NCBI GenBank assembly: GCA_964244065.1
Contig: CAXTHH010000001.1
Span: 186,001-250,000 of the forward strand
Source: JASLDZ01 sp964244065
GTDB lineage: Bacteria > Pseudomonadota > Alphaproteobacteria > Caulobacterales > Caulobacteraceae
Direction of reading: 5' to 3'
Length of the DNA stretch: 64,000 bases
Shown here: positions 1 to 8,751 of the stretch, piece after piece
Numbering within the stretch: position 1 is the stretch's first letter
Layout of the letters: each line of letters begins with the position of its first letter
Position numbers and translations under genes: made by a program
The notes under the pieces: generated by a model
Seen by the model: only the letters and a program-made list of their open reading frames with translations
What the model was told of the DNA's origin: nothing
The model's database searches: none

Positions 1-672
1 GCCGGGGCTGTGGACGCGCGGCTGGGCGCCACGGGCTTCAGGGTGGCGCATGTGGAGCTGCAGGGCGTCTCCGCCGCGGCCGCCGCCGACGTGCTGCGGG
101 CGGCCGACGTGCGCGCCGGGCTTCCGATCCTCGGCCTCGACCTGGAGGCCGTGCGCGCCCGGGTGGAGGGCGTGGGCTGGGTCCGCTCCGCCCGCGTGCT
201 GCGCTTCCTGCCCGACACCGTGGTGATCGCCGCCGCCGAGCGCCCGCGCCTGGCGGTGTGGCAGCTGAACGGCCGCACCTACGTGATCGACAAGGACGGC
301 GCGCCCATCCCCGAGGCGGACGCCGGCCGCTTCGCCGACCTGCCGCTGGTGGTGGGCGAGGGGGCCAACGAGGCGGCGGGCGCGGTGCTGCCCCTCCTGG
401 CCGCGCGTCCCCGCCTGCTCGCCCGCGTCGACGCCCTGGTGCGGGTGGACGGCCGCCGCTGGGACCTGCGGCTCAAGGACGGCGGCATCGTCCAGCTGCC
501 CGCCACGGGCGAGGACGGGGCGCTGCTGCAGCTCGACCAGCTGGACGCCCGGGCGCGCCTGCTGGAGCTCGGCTTCGCGCGGGTGGACCTGCGCGATCCG
601 GAGACGGTGACGGTGCGGCCGCGCGGGGCTCCGGCCCCAGCACCGCCCGCGGCTGCGGCGACGACGGCGTGA
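1..672 (+). CDS. ftsQ: Cell division protein FtsQ (5' partial)
   Basis: C-terminal two thirds of FtsQ, the bitopic inner-membrane divisome protein that links FtsA/FtsZ-side assembly to FtsB/FtsL. The frame is open to the left edge, so the cytoplasmic tail and transmembrane helix lie outside the window; the GTG at 10 is not the true start. About the first 75 visible residues form a POTRA domain (FRVAHVELQGV to GWVRSARVLRFLP), followed by the periplasmic beta domain (RLAVWQLNGRTYVIDKDG) and an Ala/Pro-rich tail. It lies 37 bp upstream of ftsA on the same strand, the usual dcw-cluster order. The identification rests on domain pattern plus neighbours and is secure. Confidence 0.93.
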   Translation, partial: AGAVDARLGATGFRVAHVELQGVSAAAAADVLRAADVRAGLPILGLDLEAVRARVEGVGWVRSARVLRFLPDTVVIAAAERPRLAVWQLNGRTYVIDKDGAPIPEADAGRFADLPLVVGEGANEAAGAVLPLLAARPRLLARVDALVRVDGRRWDLRLKDGGIVQLPATGEDGALLQLDQLDARARLLELGFARVDLRDPETVTVRPRGAPAPAPPAAAATTA

Positions 673-709
673 TCGGGACGCTTGTGATCGGGACGGGGGC
701 GTAGACAGC

Positions 710-2032
710 ATGGGCAAGCCGACGGATCGGAGCGGGCGCGAGGGGCTGAAGGGCCTCACGGGGCAGCGCCAGCCGCTGGTCGCCGCCGTGGACCTGGGCG
801 CCTCCAAGATCGGCTGCTTCATCATGAAGCCCGACGGCGCGGTGCGCGACACGCGCGAGGTGCAGGTCGCCGGAGTCGGCTACGTCAAGAGCCGGGGCGT
901 GCGCGGCGGCGCGGTGGTGGACGTGGACGACGCCGCCCAGGCGCTCGCCCAGGCGGTGGAGCGCGCGGAGGCCATGGCCGGCGTCACCGTGCAGGGCGTC
1001 GTGCTGACCTCGGCCGGCGGCCAGCTCGCCTCCGTGAGGCTGCAGGCGCAGGTGAGCCTGGGCGCCCGGCCCGTGAGCGACCACGATCTCTCCCGCGCCC
1101 TCCAGCTGGCCCTGGCGCAGGCGCGCTTCCCCGGCCGCCGCGCCATCCACCTCCTGCCCATCGCCTGGTCGGTGGACGGCCAGCGCAACGTGCGCGACCC
1201 GCGCAACATGTTCGGCCGCGTGCTGGGGCTCGAGCTTCTGGTCGTCACCATGGCCGAGACCAGCTGGGCGACGCTGGCCCAGTGCGTGGAGATGGTGCAC
1301 CTGCAGCTGGAGGGCGTGGTCGCCGCCCCCTTCGCCTCCGCCCTCGCCGCGCTGGAGGAGGACGAGATGGACCTCGGCTGCGTGTGCGTGGACATGGGCG
1401 GCGGCTCCACCAGCGCCGCCGTGTTCGCCGGCGGCAGCCTGGTGCACGTGGACAGCCTGGGCGTGGGCGGCATGCACGTGACCAACGACATCGCCCGCGG
1501 GCTCTCCACCACGCTGGCGGGCGCCGAACGGATCAAGACGCTGCACGGCAGCGCCATCGCCAGCGCCAACGAGGACCGCGAGACCATCGAGGCCCCGCCC
1601 CGCGGCGACGACCCGGCCGCCGGCCCCGTGGTGGCGCCCCGCAGCCTGCTGAAGGGCGTGATCGCCCCTCGCCTGGAGGAGACGCTGGAGCTGGTGCGCG
1701 ACCGGCTGAGGAGCTCCGGCGCGCCCATCGACCCGGGCGCCGGCGTGGTGCTGACCGGCGGCGCCAGCCAGCTGACCGGCGTGCGAGAGCTCGCCGTGCG
1801 CGTGTTCGACCGCCCGGTGCGCCTGGCGCGGCCTCGCCGTGCGCCGCACCTGGCCGAGGCCGCCGCCGGCCCCGCCTTCTGCGCCGCCGCCGGCGTGCTC
1901 CAGCGCGCCGCCTTCGGCCCGCGCGAGGCCGTCGCCTCCCGCGGCGTCGCCTCCCGCCCCGCCGGCCCGCCGGTGGACGCCGACGCCGGCGTGATCCAGC
2001 GCGCCGCCGGCTGGCTGCGCGCGAACCTGTAG
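710..2032 (+). CDS. ftsA: Cell division protein FtsA
   Basis: Actin-like ATPase that tethers FtsZ filaments to the inner membrane and recruits later divisome proteins. 440 residues, slightly longer than the usual 410-420 because of an N-terminal extension. Visible actin-fold signatures are phosphate-1 (AAVDLGASKIGCF, about residues 25-37), phosphate-2 (VDMGGGSTSAAVF, D228) and the adenosine motif (GVVLTGGASQL, about 345). The last residues (GVIQRAAGWLRANL) fit the conserved C-terminal amphipathic membrane-targeting helix. ATG start, 37 bp after ftsQ, so probably co-transcribed; ftsZ follows after a 208-bp gap that carries its own promoter signals. Confidence 0.97.
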   Translation: MGKPTDRSGREGLKGLTGQRQPLVAAVDLGASKIGCFIMKPDGAVRDTREVQVAGVGYVKSRGVRGGAVVDVDDAAQALAQAVERAEAMAGVTVQGVVLTSAGGQLASVRLQAQVSLGARPVSDHDLSRALQLALAQARFPGRRAIHLLPIAWSVDGQRNVRDPRNMFGRVLGLELLVVTMAETSWATLAQCVEMVHLQLEGVVAAPFASALAALEEDEMDLGCVCVDMGGGSTSAAVFAGGSLVHVDSLGVGGMHVTNDIARGLSTTLAGAERIKTLHGSAIASANEDRETIEAPPRGDDPAAGPVVAPRSLLKGVIAPRLEETLELVRDRLRSSGAPIDPGAGVVLTGGASQLTGVRELAVRVFDRPVRLARPRRAPHLAEAAAGPAFCAAAGVLQRAAFGPREAVASRGVASRPAGPPVDADAGVIQRAAGWLRANL

Positions 2033-2146
2033 GGCCGGCGTTGCGCGCGCGGATGTCGCGGCTGCGGCAGGCGTCTGCGACAAGGCGTTGTGCCGCCTGC
2101 GATCTTCTCCACAGTCCTTTGGGGTTGGGTGGCTTCCCTGGCCGCC

Positions 2147-2151
2147 GACTC
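2147..2151. promoter_or_regulatory. GANTC (CcrM methylation) site upstream of ftsZ
   Basis: GACTC lies 12 bp before the CtrA box in the ftsA-ftsZ intergenic region. In Caulobacter crescentus, ftsZ expression is known to depend on CcrM methylation of GANTC together with GcrA, so the placement is consistent with cell-cycle control. GANTC is short and can occur by chance, so the role is inferred from position. Confidence 0.5.
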
Positions 2152-2162
2152 GCCTTATCCGG

Positions 2163-2177
2163 TTAACCGCGAATTAA
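2163..2177. promoter_or_regulatory. CtrA-binding site in the ftsZ promoter region
   Basis: A perfect TTAA-N7-TTAA motif (TTAACCGCGAATTAA) lies 63-78 bp upstream of the ftsZ ATG. TTAA is very rare in this genome's composition, so a spaced pair in the one promoter where CtrA is known to repress ftsZ (Caulobacter) is strong support. It implies ftsZ is silenced in the CtrA-high swarmer-like state. Confidence 0.85.
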
Positions 2178-2240
2178 GCATCCGGGCGCGTACTGGGCAG
2201 AACCTGCCGGGGACGCGCCCCCGAACCAGCGGCGGATCGG

Positions 2241-3812
2241 ATGAAGCCCATGCCCATCAACCTCTCGGCGCCTCCCGCCACCGAGCTGAAGCCCCGCATC
2301 GTCGTGTTCGGCGTCGGCGGGGCCGGCGGCAACGCGGTCAACAACATGATCGAGGCCGGGCTCGAAGGCGTCGAGTTCGTGGTGGCCAACACCGACGCGC
2401 AGCAGCTCGCCTTCGCCAAGACCGACCGGCGCATCCAGCTGGGCGCCACGGTGACGCAGGGCCTGGGCGCCGGGGCCCACCCCGAGGTGGGCATGAGCGC
2501 CGCCGAGGAGAGCCTGCCGGAGATCGCCGAGCACCTCGAAGGCGCGCACATGGTGTTCATCACCGCCGGCATGGGCGGCGGCACCGGCACGGGCGCGGCG
2601 CCCGCCATCGCCCGCGCGGCGCGCGAGCGCGGCATCCTGACGGTGGGCGTGGTCACCAAGCCCTTCACCTTCGAGGGCCGCCACCGCATGCGGCTGGCCG
2701 ACACCGGCGTGACGGAGCTGACGCGCTTCGTCGACACGCTGATCGTGATCCCCAACCAGAACCTGTTCCGCGTGGCCAACGAGCGGACCACCTTCGCCGA
2801 GGCCTTCGGCATGGCGGACCAGGTGCTGCACTCGGGCGTGCGCTCCATCACCGACCTGATGGTGCTGCCCGGCCTGATCAATCTCGACTTCGCCGACGTG
2901 CGCGCGGTGATGACCGAGATGGGCAAGGCCATGATGGGCACCGGCGAGGCGGGCGGCGAGGACCGCGCCCTGCAGGCCGCGCAGAACGCCATCCAGAACC
3001 CGCTGCTGGACGAGGTGTCGCTCCGGGGCGCCAAGGCCGTGCTGGTGAACGTCACCGGCGGCCTCGACATGACGCTGCTGGAGGTCGACGAGGCCGCCAA
3101 CGCCATCAGCTCCGAGGTGGACCCCGACGCCAACATCATCTTCGGCGCGGCCTTCGACCCGACGCTGGACGGCAAGATCCGCGTGTCGGTGGTGGCCACC
3201 GGCATGGAGAGCGCCCAGCGCGCCGCCGAGCCGGTGATCCGCCCCTCGCTGGCCAATTCGCCGGTGAGCAGCGTGCGGCAGGCGGCGGGCGCGCCGACTC
3301 CGGCTCCCGCGCCCCATCCGCAGCCCGTTCCCATCGCCGCCCGCGCGGAGGAGCCCCTCCTCTGGTCCGAGCCCGCGGCGGCCGCCCGCGAGGCGGCGCC
3401 CGAGCCCGTCGAGACGCTTCCCCTGGTCGCCAGCGACTACAAGCCCGGGGCCGCCGAGCCGGTGATCACCCAGCCGGTGCGTCGCATCGTGGACGCCGCC
3501 GTCGCCGAGCCGGAGGACGGTCTGGAGTTCGACCCGCTGCCCGGACGCCGCCACGCGGACCTCGGCGGTCCCCGCACCTACAGCCGCCCCGGCCAGCCGC
3601 CGCTGCCCGATCCGCGCAGCGCGCCCGAGCCGCGCCGCGGCCTGCTCAGCCTGTTCGGCGGTCGGCCCCGGTACGACACCGCGCCGGCCCCGTCGCCCGC
3701 GCCCATGGCCTCGCGGGGCGGAGCCGCCGCCCAGCCTGCCCCCGCGCCGGAGGCGCTGGACGCCACGGACGACCTGGACATCCCCTCGTTCCTGCGCCGC
3801 CTCGCCAACTGA
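2241..3812 (+). CDS. ftsZ: Cell division GTPase FtsZ
   Basis: Tubulin homologue that forms the Z-ring and directs septal growth. 523 residues, long as in other Caulobacterales because of an extended Pro/Ala/Glu-rich linker (about residues 335-505). The GTP-binding tubulin signature GGGTGTG is at residues 112-118. The T7 synergy loop (NLDFAD) supplies the catalytic acids near D216/D219. The end, DDLDIPSFLRRLAN, is the conserved C-terminal peptide that binds FtsA and other partners. Preceded by CtrA and GANTC sites, so it has a cell-cycle promoter separate from ftsQA, and followed by a strong intrinsic terminator. Confidence 0.98.
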   Translation: MKPMPINLSAPPATELKPRIVVFGVGGAGGNAVNNMIEAGLEGVEFVVANTDAQQLAFAKTDRRIQLGATVTQGLGAGAHPEVGMSAAEESLPEIAEHLEGAHMVFITAGMGGGTGTGAAPAIARAARERGILTVGVVTKPFTFEGRHRMRLADTGVTELTRFVDTLIVIPNQNLFRVANERTTFAEAFGMADQVLHSGVRSITDLMVLPGLINLDFADVRAVMTEMGKAMMGTGEAGGEDRALQAAQNAIQNPLLDEVSLRGAKAVLVNVTGGLDMTLLEVDEAANAISSEVDPDANIIFGAAFDPTLDGKIRVSVVATGMESAQRAAEPVIRPSLANSPVSSVRQAAGAPTPAPAPHPQPVPIAARAEEPLLWSEPAAAAREAAPEPVETLPLVASDYKPGAAEPVITQPVRRIVDAAVAEPEDGLEFDPLPGRRHADLGGPRTYSRPGQPPLPDPRSAPEPRRGLLSLFGGRPRYDTAPAPSPAPMASRGGAAAQPAPAPEALDATDDLDIPSFLRRLAN

Positions 3813-3833
3813 GGCCGCCGCCCATGAAGCGGG

Positions 3834-3860
3834 AAGGGCCGGCCGTGCGCCGGCCCTTTT
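3834..3860 (+). terminator. Intrinsic terminator after ftsZ
   Basis: A perfect 10-bp stem AAGGGCCGGC / GCCGGCCCTT with a 5-nt loop, running into TTTT, starts 22 bp after the ftsZ stop. It should end the dcw transcript and separate it from lpxC. Confidence 0.85.
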
Positions 3861-3979
3861 CGCGTTGCGGACGGGCTCGCCTTCCCGGCGAAACAGTCGG
3901 AAACCCGACTTGTCTTGGCCGGACTCGGCCCAGCTTCTAGGTCGGTGTTGGGCGCTTCCCCCTCGCCCGGAGTGAGTTC

Positions 3980-4870
3980 ATGCCCGAAGCGTTCCAGCAC
4001 ACCCTGCGCTCGGCCGTGGGCTGCGAGGGGGTGGGGCTGCACGGCGGCAAGCCCGTCCGGCTGACGCTGAAGCCCGCGGTCGAGAACGCCGGGATCGTCT
4101 TCGTCCGCACCGACATCGCCGACCGCGACAATCGCGTGCCCGTCTCGGCCGAGGCCGTGTGCCGCACCGTGCTCCACACCGAGATCGTGAACGGCGCGGG
4201 CGTGGTGGTCTCCACCATTGAACACCTGATGGCCGCGCTGGCCGCGCTCGGCGTCGACAACGCCGTGGTGGAGCTGGACGGCCCCGAGCTGCCGATCATG
4301 GACGGCTCGGGGCTGGAGTTCGTGCGGCTGATCGACCGCGCCGGCCTGCGCCGGCAGGGCGCCCCGCGCCGCTACCTGGAGATGACCGCCCGGGTGGAGG
4401 TGGAGGACGGCCCCAAGCGCGCCGCGCTCGAGCCCTCTCCGCTGTTCGAGCTGGACGTGTCCATCGACTTCGCCGCCGCCTGCATCGGCCGCCAGCGCGT
4501 GGCCCTGGCGGTGGACGCCGCAAGCTTCCGCCGCGAGCTGATGGACTGCCGCACCTTCGGCTTCGCCGCCGACGTGCACGCCCTGCGCAGCCTGGGCCTC
4601 GCCCGCGGCGGCGGCATGCACAACGCGGTGGTGGTGGACGGGGACAGGGTGCTGAACCCCGAGGGTCTGCGCCGCCCGGACGAGTTCGTGCGCCACAAGG
4701 CGCTGGACACGGTGGGCGACCTCTATGTGCTCGGCATGCCGGTGCTGGGCCGCTTCGAGGCGGTGCTGGTGGGCCACGCCCTGAACAACCGCCTGGCTCG
4801 CGCCGTGTCGGCCACGCCCTCGGCGTGGCGGGTGCGCACGTTCGCCCCGGAACTCGCCGAGGCGGTCTGA
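3980..4870 (+). CDS. lpxC: UDP-3-O-acyl-N-acetylglucosamine deacetylase LpxC
   Basis: Zinc amidase for the committed step of lipid A synthesis, removing the acetyl group from UDP-3-O-acyl-GlcNAc in the cytoplasm. 296 residues, normal for the family. The Zn ligands are visible as H82 in STIEHLMAAL and H239/D243 in RHKALDTVGD. The catalytic HALNNR histidine is H266. It follows ftsZ as in Caulobacter and many other proteobacteria. The ATG at 3980 fits the family N-terminus (QHTLRSAVGCEGVGLHGG). Confidence 0.97.
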   Translation: MPEAFQHTLRSAVGCEGVGLHGGKPVRLTLKPAVENAGIVFVRTDIADRDNRVPVSAEAVCRTVLHTEIVNGAGVVVSTIEHLMAALAALGVDNAVVELDGPELPIMDGSGLEFVRLIDRAGLRRQGAPRRYLEMTARVEVEDGPKRAALEPSPLFELDVSIDFAAACIGRQRVALAVDAASFRRELMDCRTFGFAADVHALRSLGLARGGGMHNAVVVDGDRVLNPEGLRRPDEFVRHKALDTVGDLYVLGMPVLGRFEAVLVGHALNNRLARAVSATPSAWRVRTFAPELAEAV

Positions 4871-4873
4871 AGC

Positions 4874-5146
4874 CTAAAGCGGGCGGCGCGCCCCGTGGCG
4901 GATGCGCAGGATGCTCACCGTCCGGTCTTCCACGAGATACAGCACCAAGTAGGCGCCGAAGACCAACTCCCTCGATCCGTCGGCGGCAGGACGGCCACGA
5001 TTCGGGAACGTTTCGAGCGAGTTCACGGCAGCCGTCAGGTCCTCGATGAAGCGGTCTGCGGCTCCGAGCGCAATGAACACGTGTATGTCGGCGAGGTCGC
5101 TTCGCGCTTCCAGCGACCAGCTTACCGCGTACGAGTCGTGGACCAT
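4874..5146 (-). CDS. ParE/RelE-superfamily toxin
   Basis: 90-residue toxin of the ParE/RelE fold: N-terminal WSLEARSDLADIHVFIA helix, RFIEDLTAAVNSLETFPNRGRP helical hairpin, then VFGAYLVLYLVEDRTVSILRIRHGARRP strands ending in the typical I-L-R-I-x-H-G-x-R motif. ParE members poison DNA gyrase and RelE members cleave mRNA; the sequence alone does not decide, but the absence of a clear RelE catalytic set and the length favour ParE. It lies 42 bp downstream of its probable antitoxin on the same strand and ends 4 bp from the convergent lpxC stop. Confidence 0.85.
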   Translation of the reverse strand: MVHDSYAVSWSLEARSDLADIHVFIALGAADRFIEDLTAAVNSLETFPNRGRPAADGSRELVFGAYLVLYLVEDRTVSILRIRHGARRPL

Positions 5147-5188
5147 TCCGCGGAGCTTAGGCTGGCCGCGAAGCAGGAGGGTTGAACG

Positions 5189-5374
5189 CTATTCGCCGAC
5201 CTCGGGCGGGGGGAGGGGCTTGTCGCTGCCCCATGAGCGCACCCATCGCATGATGGCTTCGTGCGAAATTACGCGACCCGCGCGCACATCGGCCCAGGCC
5301 CGAGCATCCGCCGCACGTTCAGACGCATCGTCCTGAGCGTCGGGGTGATCCGTCGGTTTGCGGGCGGGCTCCAT
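5189..5374 (-). CDS. Antitoxin of the ParE-type toxin
   Basis: 61-residue protein upstream of the ParE-like toxin. The central segment ARAWADVRAGRVISHEAIMRWVRSWG resembles the short antitoxins that accompany alphaproteobacterial ParE/RelE toxins, and the charged N-terminus (KPTDHPDAQDDASERAADA) is likely disordered until toxin is bound. No complete ribbon-helix-helix DNA-binding domain is visible, so autoregulation may be weak or the gene may be a trimmed antitoxin. The function is inferred from gene order, size and the GR-V-SHEA-x-x-RW-x-SWG pattern. Confidence 0.75.
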   Translation of the reverse strand: MEPARKPTDHPDAQDDASERAADARAWADVRAGRVISHEAIMRWVRSWGSDKPLPPPEVGE

Positions 5375-5536
5375 TCTCGCAGCCTAGCACGAGTTGAGAA
5401 CCTCGCGGGCCCTGCGCTGAGCCCCCGCGGCGTCGCGCCGCCGTGGCGCCATCTTCGCCTGCGAGGTAGAGGGTTCCATCCGCCGCGAGCCGTCCCACGG
5501 CTTCGCGTGCCTGCGCCTTCTCCGATAGGTCCGCCC

Positions 5537-6415
5537 GTGTCGCTCCGCCGCTCCAGCTCCGTCGTCCTCGTCGCGCTCCTGGCCGGCGCCGCCGCGCTCG
5601 GCGGCTGCGCCTCCTTCCGCAACCGCAGCAAAGGGCCGCAGCAGGATCTGTCCTACCAGGAGCGGCCGGTGGAGCTGCTCTACTCCACGGGCGCCACCAA
5701 GCTGGATCGGCGGCAGTGGGCCGAGGCGGTCAGCTACTTCGACGAGGTGGAGCGCCAGCACCCCTATTCGGAGTGGGCCCGCCGCGCCGTGCTGATGGAG
5801 GCCTACGCCCACTACATGCGCGACGACTACGAGGACGCGACGGCCGCCGCCGACCGCTTCATCTCGCTGTACCCGGGCAATCCCTCGGCGGCCTACGCGT
5901 ACCACCTCAAGGCGCAGTGCTGGTTCGAGCAGATCACCGACGTCGGCCGCGACCAGGGCACCACGGAGCAGGCGCTGGCCGCGCTCAACGAGGTGCGTCG
6001 CCGGTTCCCCGAAAGCGAATACGCCACCGACGCCAAGCTGAAGATCGACATGGTCCAGGACCAGCTGGCGGGCAAGGAGATGACCGTCGGCCGCTGGTAC
6101 CTGCGCCAGGGCCAGCCCGCCGCCGCCATGGGCCGCTTCAAGACGGTGGTCGACCGCTACCAGACCACAAGCCACACGCCCGAGGCGCTCTACCGGCTGG
6201 TGGAGGCCAACCTCACGCTCGGCCTGGTGGACGAGGCCAAGAAGGACGGGGCGGTGCTGGGCTTCAACTACCCGGGCGACCCCTGGTACGGGGACGCCTA
6301 CGCGCTGCTGACGTCCAAGGGCCTGCGCCCGCAGGTGGCGCCCAAGGCGGGCAACCGGCTGCTGCGCATGCCGATGCCCCACATCGGCATGCCGCGCCTG
6401 TTCGGTAAGGGCTGA
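5537..6415 (+). CDS. bamD: Outer membrane assembly lipoprotein BamD (ComL)
   Basis: Essential lipoprotein of the BAM complex that inserts outer-membrane beta-barrels. The start chosen is GTG 5537 rather than the upstream ATG 5261 because only it gives a lipoprotein signal: SLRRSSSVVLVALLAG, then lipobox LGGC with the lipidated Cys near residue 25. The mature part is a TPR-like solenoid (ELLYSTGATKLDRRQWAEAV, FDEVERQHPYSEWARRA, ADRFISLYPGNPSAAYAY, EVRRRFPESEYATDA). 292 residues is typical for alphaproteobacteria. It sits just before recN, as in Caulobacter. The upstream 160 bp overlap no other gene and should hold the promoter. Confidence 0.95.
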   Translation: MSLRRSSSVVLVALLAGAAALGGCASFRNRSKGPQQDLSYQERPVELLYSTGATKLDRRQWAEAVSYFDEVERQHPYSEWARRAVLMEAYAHYMRDDYEDATAAADRFISLYPGNPSAAYAYHLKAQCWFEQITDVGRDQGTTEQALAALNEVRRRFPESEYATDAKLKIDMVQDQLAGKEMTVGRWYLRQGQPAAAMGRFKTVVDRYQTTSHTPEALYRLVEANLTLGLVDEAKKDGAVLGFNYPGDPWYGDAYALLTSKGLRPQVAPKAGNRLLRMPMPHIGMPRLFGKG

Positions 6416-6467
6416 CGCGCTCGCGCCGTCTGCCGCGCCGGGGCGAACGCGTGTAAGCCCTCGGCCG

Positions 6468-8192
6468 ATGCTGACGGCTCTGTCCATCCGCGACGTGGTG
6501 CTGATCGAGGCGCTGGACCTCGCCCCCGCCGCGGGCCTGACCGCGCTCACGGGCGAGACCGGGGCGGGCAAGTCGATCGTGCTCGACGCCCTGGGCCTGG
6601 CCACGGGCGCGCGGGCCGATGCGGGCCTGGTGCGCCGGGGCGCGGCCGGCGCCTCCGCCACCGCGATCTTCGCTCCGCCGCCGGGCCACCCGGCCTACGC
6701 CCACCTGGCCGAGCGGGGGCTCGAGGCGGAGCCCGGGGAGGAGCTGATCCTCCGCCGCCAGCTCTCCGCGGACGGTCGCTCCCGCGCCTTCGTCAACGAC
6801 CAGCCCACCGGCGTGGGCGTGCTGCGCGACCTCGGCGCCCTGCTGCTGGAGGTGCACGGCCAGCACGAGACCGTCGGCCTGCTCGACCCGCGCAGCCACC
6901 GCCGCCTGCTCGACGACTACGGCGCGCTGCGTCCGCAGGCCCGCGCCACGGCCGCCGCCTGGGAGCGGCGGCGCGAGGCCGAGCGCGACGCCGCCGCCCT
7001 GCGCGCAGGCGCCGCCCGGGCCGAGGCCGACCGGGAGGAGCTGCAGTTGCGCCTCGCCGAGCTCGACCGCCTCGACCCCCGCGAGGGCGAGGAGGAGGAG
7101 CTGGTCGGCCGCCGCGCCCTGCTCGGCGGGGCGGAGAAGTCGCTGGCCGACGTGGCGGACGCGCGCAAGGCCATGGGCGGCGACCGGCTCACCCAGAACC
7201 TCGGCCAGGCATTGCGCGCGCTAGAGCGTGCGCGGGACCGCACCGCCCAGGCCATGGCGGGCGCCGAGGGCGGCGGGGGCGAGGCCACGCTCGCCCGGTT
7301 GACGGCCGCCGCCGACGCCGTCGACCGCGCCCTGACCGAGGCGCACGAGGCCCTGGCGGCGCTCGATGCCGCGGCCAACGCCTTCGACCACGAGCCCCAG
7401 GCGCTGGAGCGGGCGGAGGAGCGGCTGTTCGCCCTGCGCGCCGCCGCCCGGAAGCTGCAGGCGCCGGTGGAGGGCCTGCCCGCCGCCCGCCTGCGCTTCG
7501 CCGAGGCGCTGCGGGCCGTGGAGTCCTCCGCCGAGGCGCTCGCCGTCGCCGAGCGGGCGGTGGCGTCGGCGGAGGCCGCCTACCGCGCCGCCGCCGCCGA
7601 GCTCTCCGCCGCGCGCCGGGCCGCGGGCGAGCGCCTGGCCGCCGCCGTGCAGGGCGAGCTCGCCCCGCTGAAGCTGGACAAGGCGCGTTTCCGCGTCGCC
7701 GTTGAGCCGCTGCCGCCCGAGCGGGCGGGCGCCGACGGGGCGGACCGGATCGAGTTCGAGGTCTCCACCAACCCCGGCGCGCCCTTCGGCCCCCTGGGCG
7801 CCATCGCTTCCGGCGGCGAGCTGGCCCGCTTCTCGCTGGCGCTCAAGGCCTCGCTGGCCGCGCGGGGCGGGGAGGGCGCCGCCGGGCCGGTGATGATCTT
7901 CGACGAGGTGGACCAGGGCGTCGGCGGCGCGGTGGCCGATGCGGTGGGCCTGCGCTTGAAGGCGCTGGCGGGCTCCGGCCAGGTGCTCGTCGTCACCCAC
8001 AGCCCCCAGGTCGCCGCCCGCGCCGACGCCCACTGGCGCGTGGCCAAGCGCCCGGACGCGACGGGCGCGTTCGCCACCACCGTGGAGACCCTTGGCCCCG
8101 CCGCACGGGAGGAGGAGCTCGCCCGCATGCTCGCCGGCCGCGAGGTGACGGACGCCGCCCGCGCCGCCGCCAGGGCGCTGATCGGCGCTTGA
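6468..8192 (+). CDS. recN: DNA repair protein RecN
   Basis: SMC-like ATPase that acts early in double-strand-break repair. 574 residues. Walker A is GETGAGKS at residues 29-36. A long Ala/Glu/Arg-rich coiled coil occupies about residues 150-400. The ABC signature is ASGGELARFSLALK and Walker B is MIFDEVDQGVGG, followed by the VVTHSPQVAARAD switch. It lies 52 bp after bamD. No GTTC-N7-GTTC LexA box was found in that gap, so SOS control is not evident here, unlike for uvrB. Confidence 0.96.
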   Translation: MLTALSIRDVVLIEALDLAPAAGLTALTGETGAGKSIVLDALGLATGARADAGLVRRGAAGASATAIFAPPPGHPAYAHLAERGLEAEPGEELILRRQLSADGRSRAFVNDQPTGVGVLRDLGALLLEVHGQHETVGLLDPRSHRRLLDDYGALRPQARATAAAWERRREAERDAAALRAGAARAEADREELQLRLAELDRLDPREGEEEELVGRRALLGGAEKSLADVADARKAMGGDRLTQNLGQALRALERARDRTAQAMAGAEGGGGEATLARLTAAADAVDRALTEAHEALAALDAAANAFDHEPQALERAEERLFALRAAARKLQAPVEGLPAARLRFAEALRAVESSAEALAVAERAVASAEAAYRAAAAELSAARRAAGERLAAAVQGELAPLKLDKARFRVAVEPLPPERAGADGADRIEFEVSTNPGAPFGPLGAIASGGELARFSLALKASLAARGGEGAAGPVMIFDEVDQGVGGAVADAVGLRLKALAGSGQVLVVTHSPQVAARADAHWRVAKRPDATGAFATTVETLGPAAREEELARMLAGREVTDAARAAARALIGA

Positions 8193-8751
8193 TCGACTGA
8201 CAGCGAGGGCGTGCCCTCGCACCCAGGACGCATCACCGGGAAGGAAGAGGCGCTCGCTCCCAATTCCGCTCACCCCCGCGGAAGCGGGGACCCAGGTCTA
8301 GCTACGCGCACAAGGCTGGCCGGAGCAGAGCCGTTCACACCGGGTCCCCCGTCCGCGGGGAGGAGCGGAGGGGAGGGTAGAGTACCTTCTTCTCTCCTCG
8401 CCTCTCTTGTTCCTTCCAGCCCCGAGCACGGCGGCATCGCCGACGTCGAACGCTCAAGCGCGGGAAGCCCTCTCCCGGAGGGAGAGGGTGGGGTGAGGGG
8501 ACCGACCTCGCTCGCTCGGACACGTCAGTCCCCTCACCCTCCCACCTCTGCGCGGACAATGCCCGATGCAGCGCTCCCCGAAGACCGATCGCGCGGAGCG
8601 TCGGCGGAGACGCCGAACACCCGCGCTACACACCCTCGGTCCCCGGGCGCACGCCCGGCGCTCCGCAGCCTCCCCCATGCCCCGAGCGGCCGCGCCGCGT
8701 CGGAGGCTTCCGCGCGCGCAGCCGCGCCGCCGCTGCTATGTTGAGCGCCCA
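8193..8751. repeat. Repeat-filled intergenic region between recN and ligA
   Basis: A 559-bp gap made largely of extragenic palindromic repeats. It holds a family-A element at 8265-8369 (inverted arms CCGCGGAAGCGGGGACCC and GGGTCCCCCGTCCGCGGGG), a family-D fragment at about 8416-8460 (CGAGCACGGCGGCATCGCCG) and a family-B element at 8468-8544 (CTCTCCCGGAGGGAGAGGG). Open frames here translate the repeats and were not accepted as genes. The ligA promoter must lie in the last part, where no clear -10/-35 was seen. Confidence 0.8.

Noticed and set aside
473..2083. Long open frames antisense to ftsA and other genes (e.g. 473-2083, 16713-19187, 28214-30628)
   Set aside because: At about 70% GC almost every antisense frame lacks stops. 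These frames have Ala/Gly/Arg/His-rich translations, no start context and no family match; they oppose proven genes.
8211..8744. 177-codon frame between recN and ligA
   Set aside because: It translates family A, D and B palindromes (words such as RGSGDPG and SPHPTLSLRER), which recur at 58 kb and elsewhere as repeat DNA, not protein.
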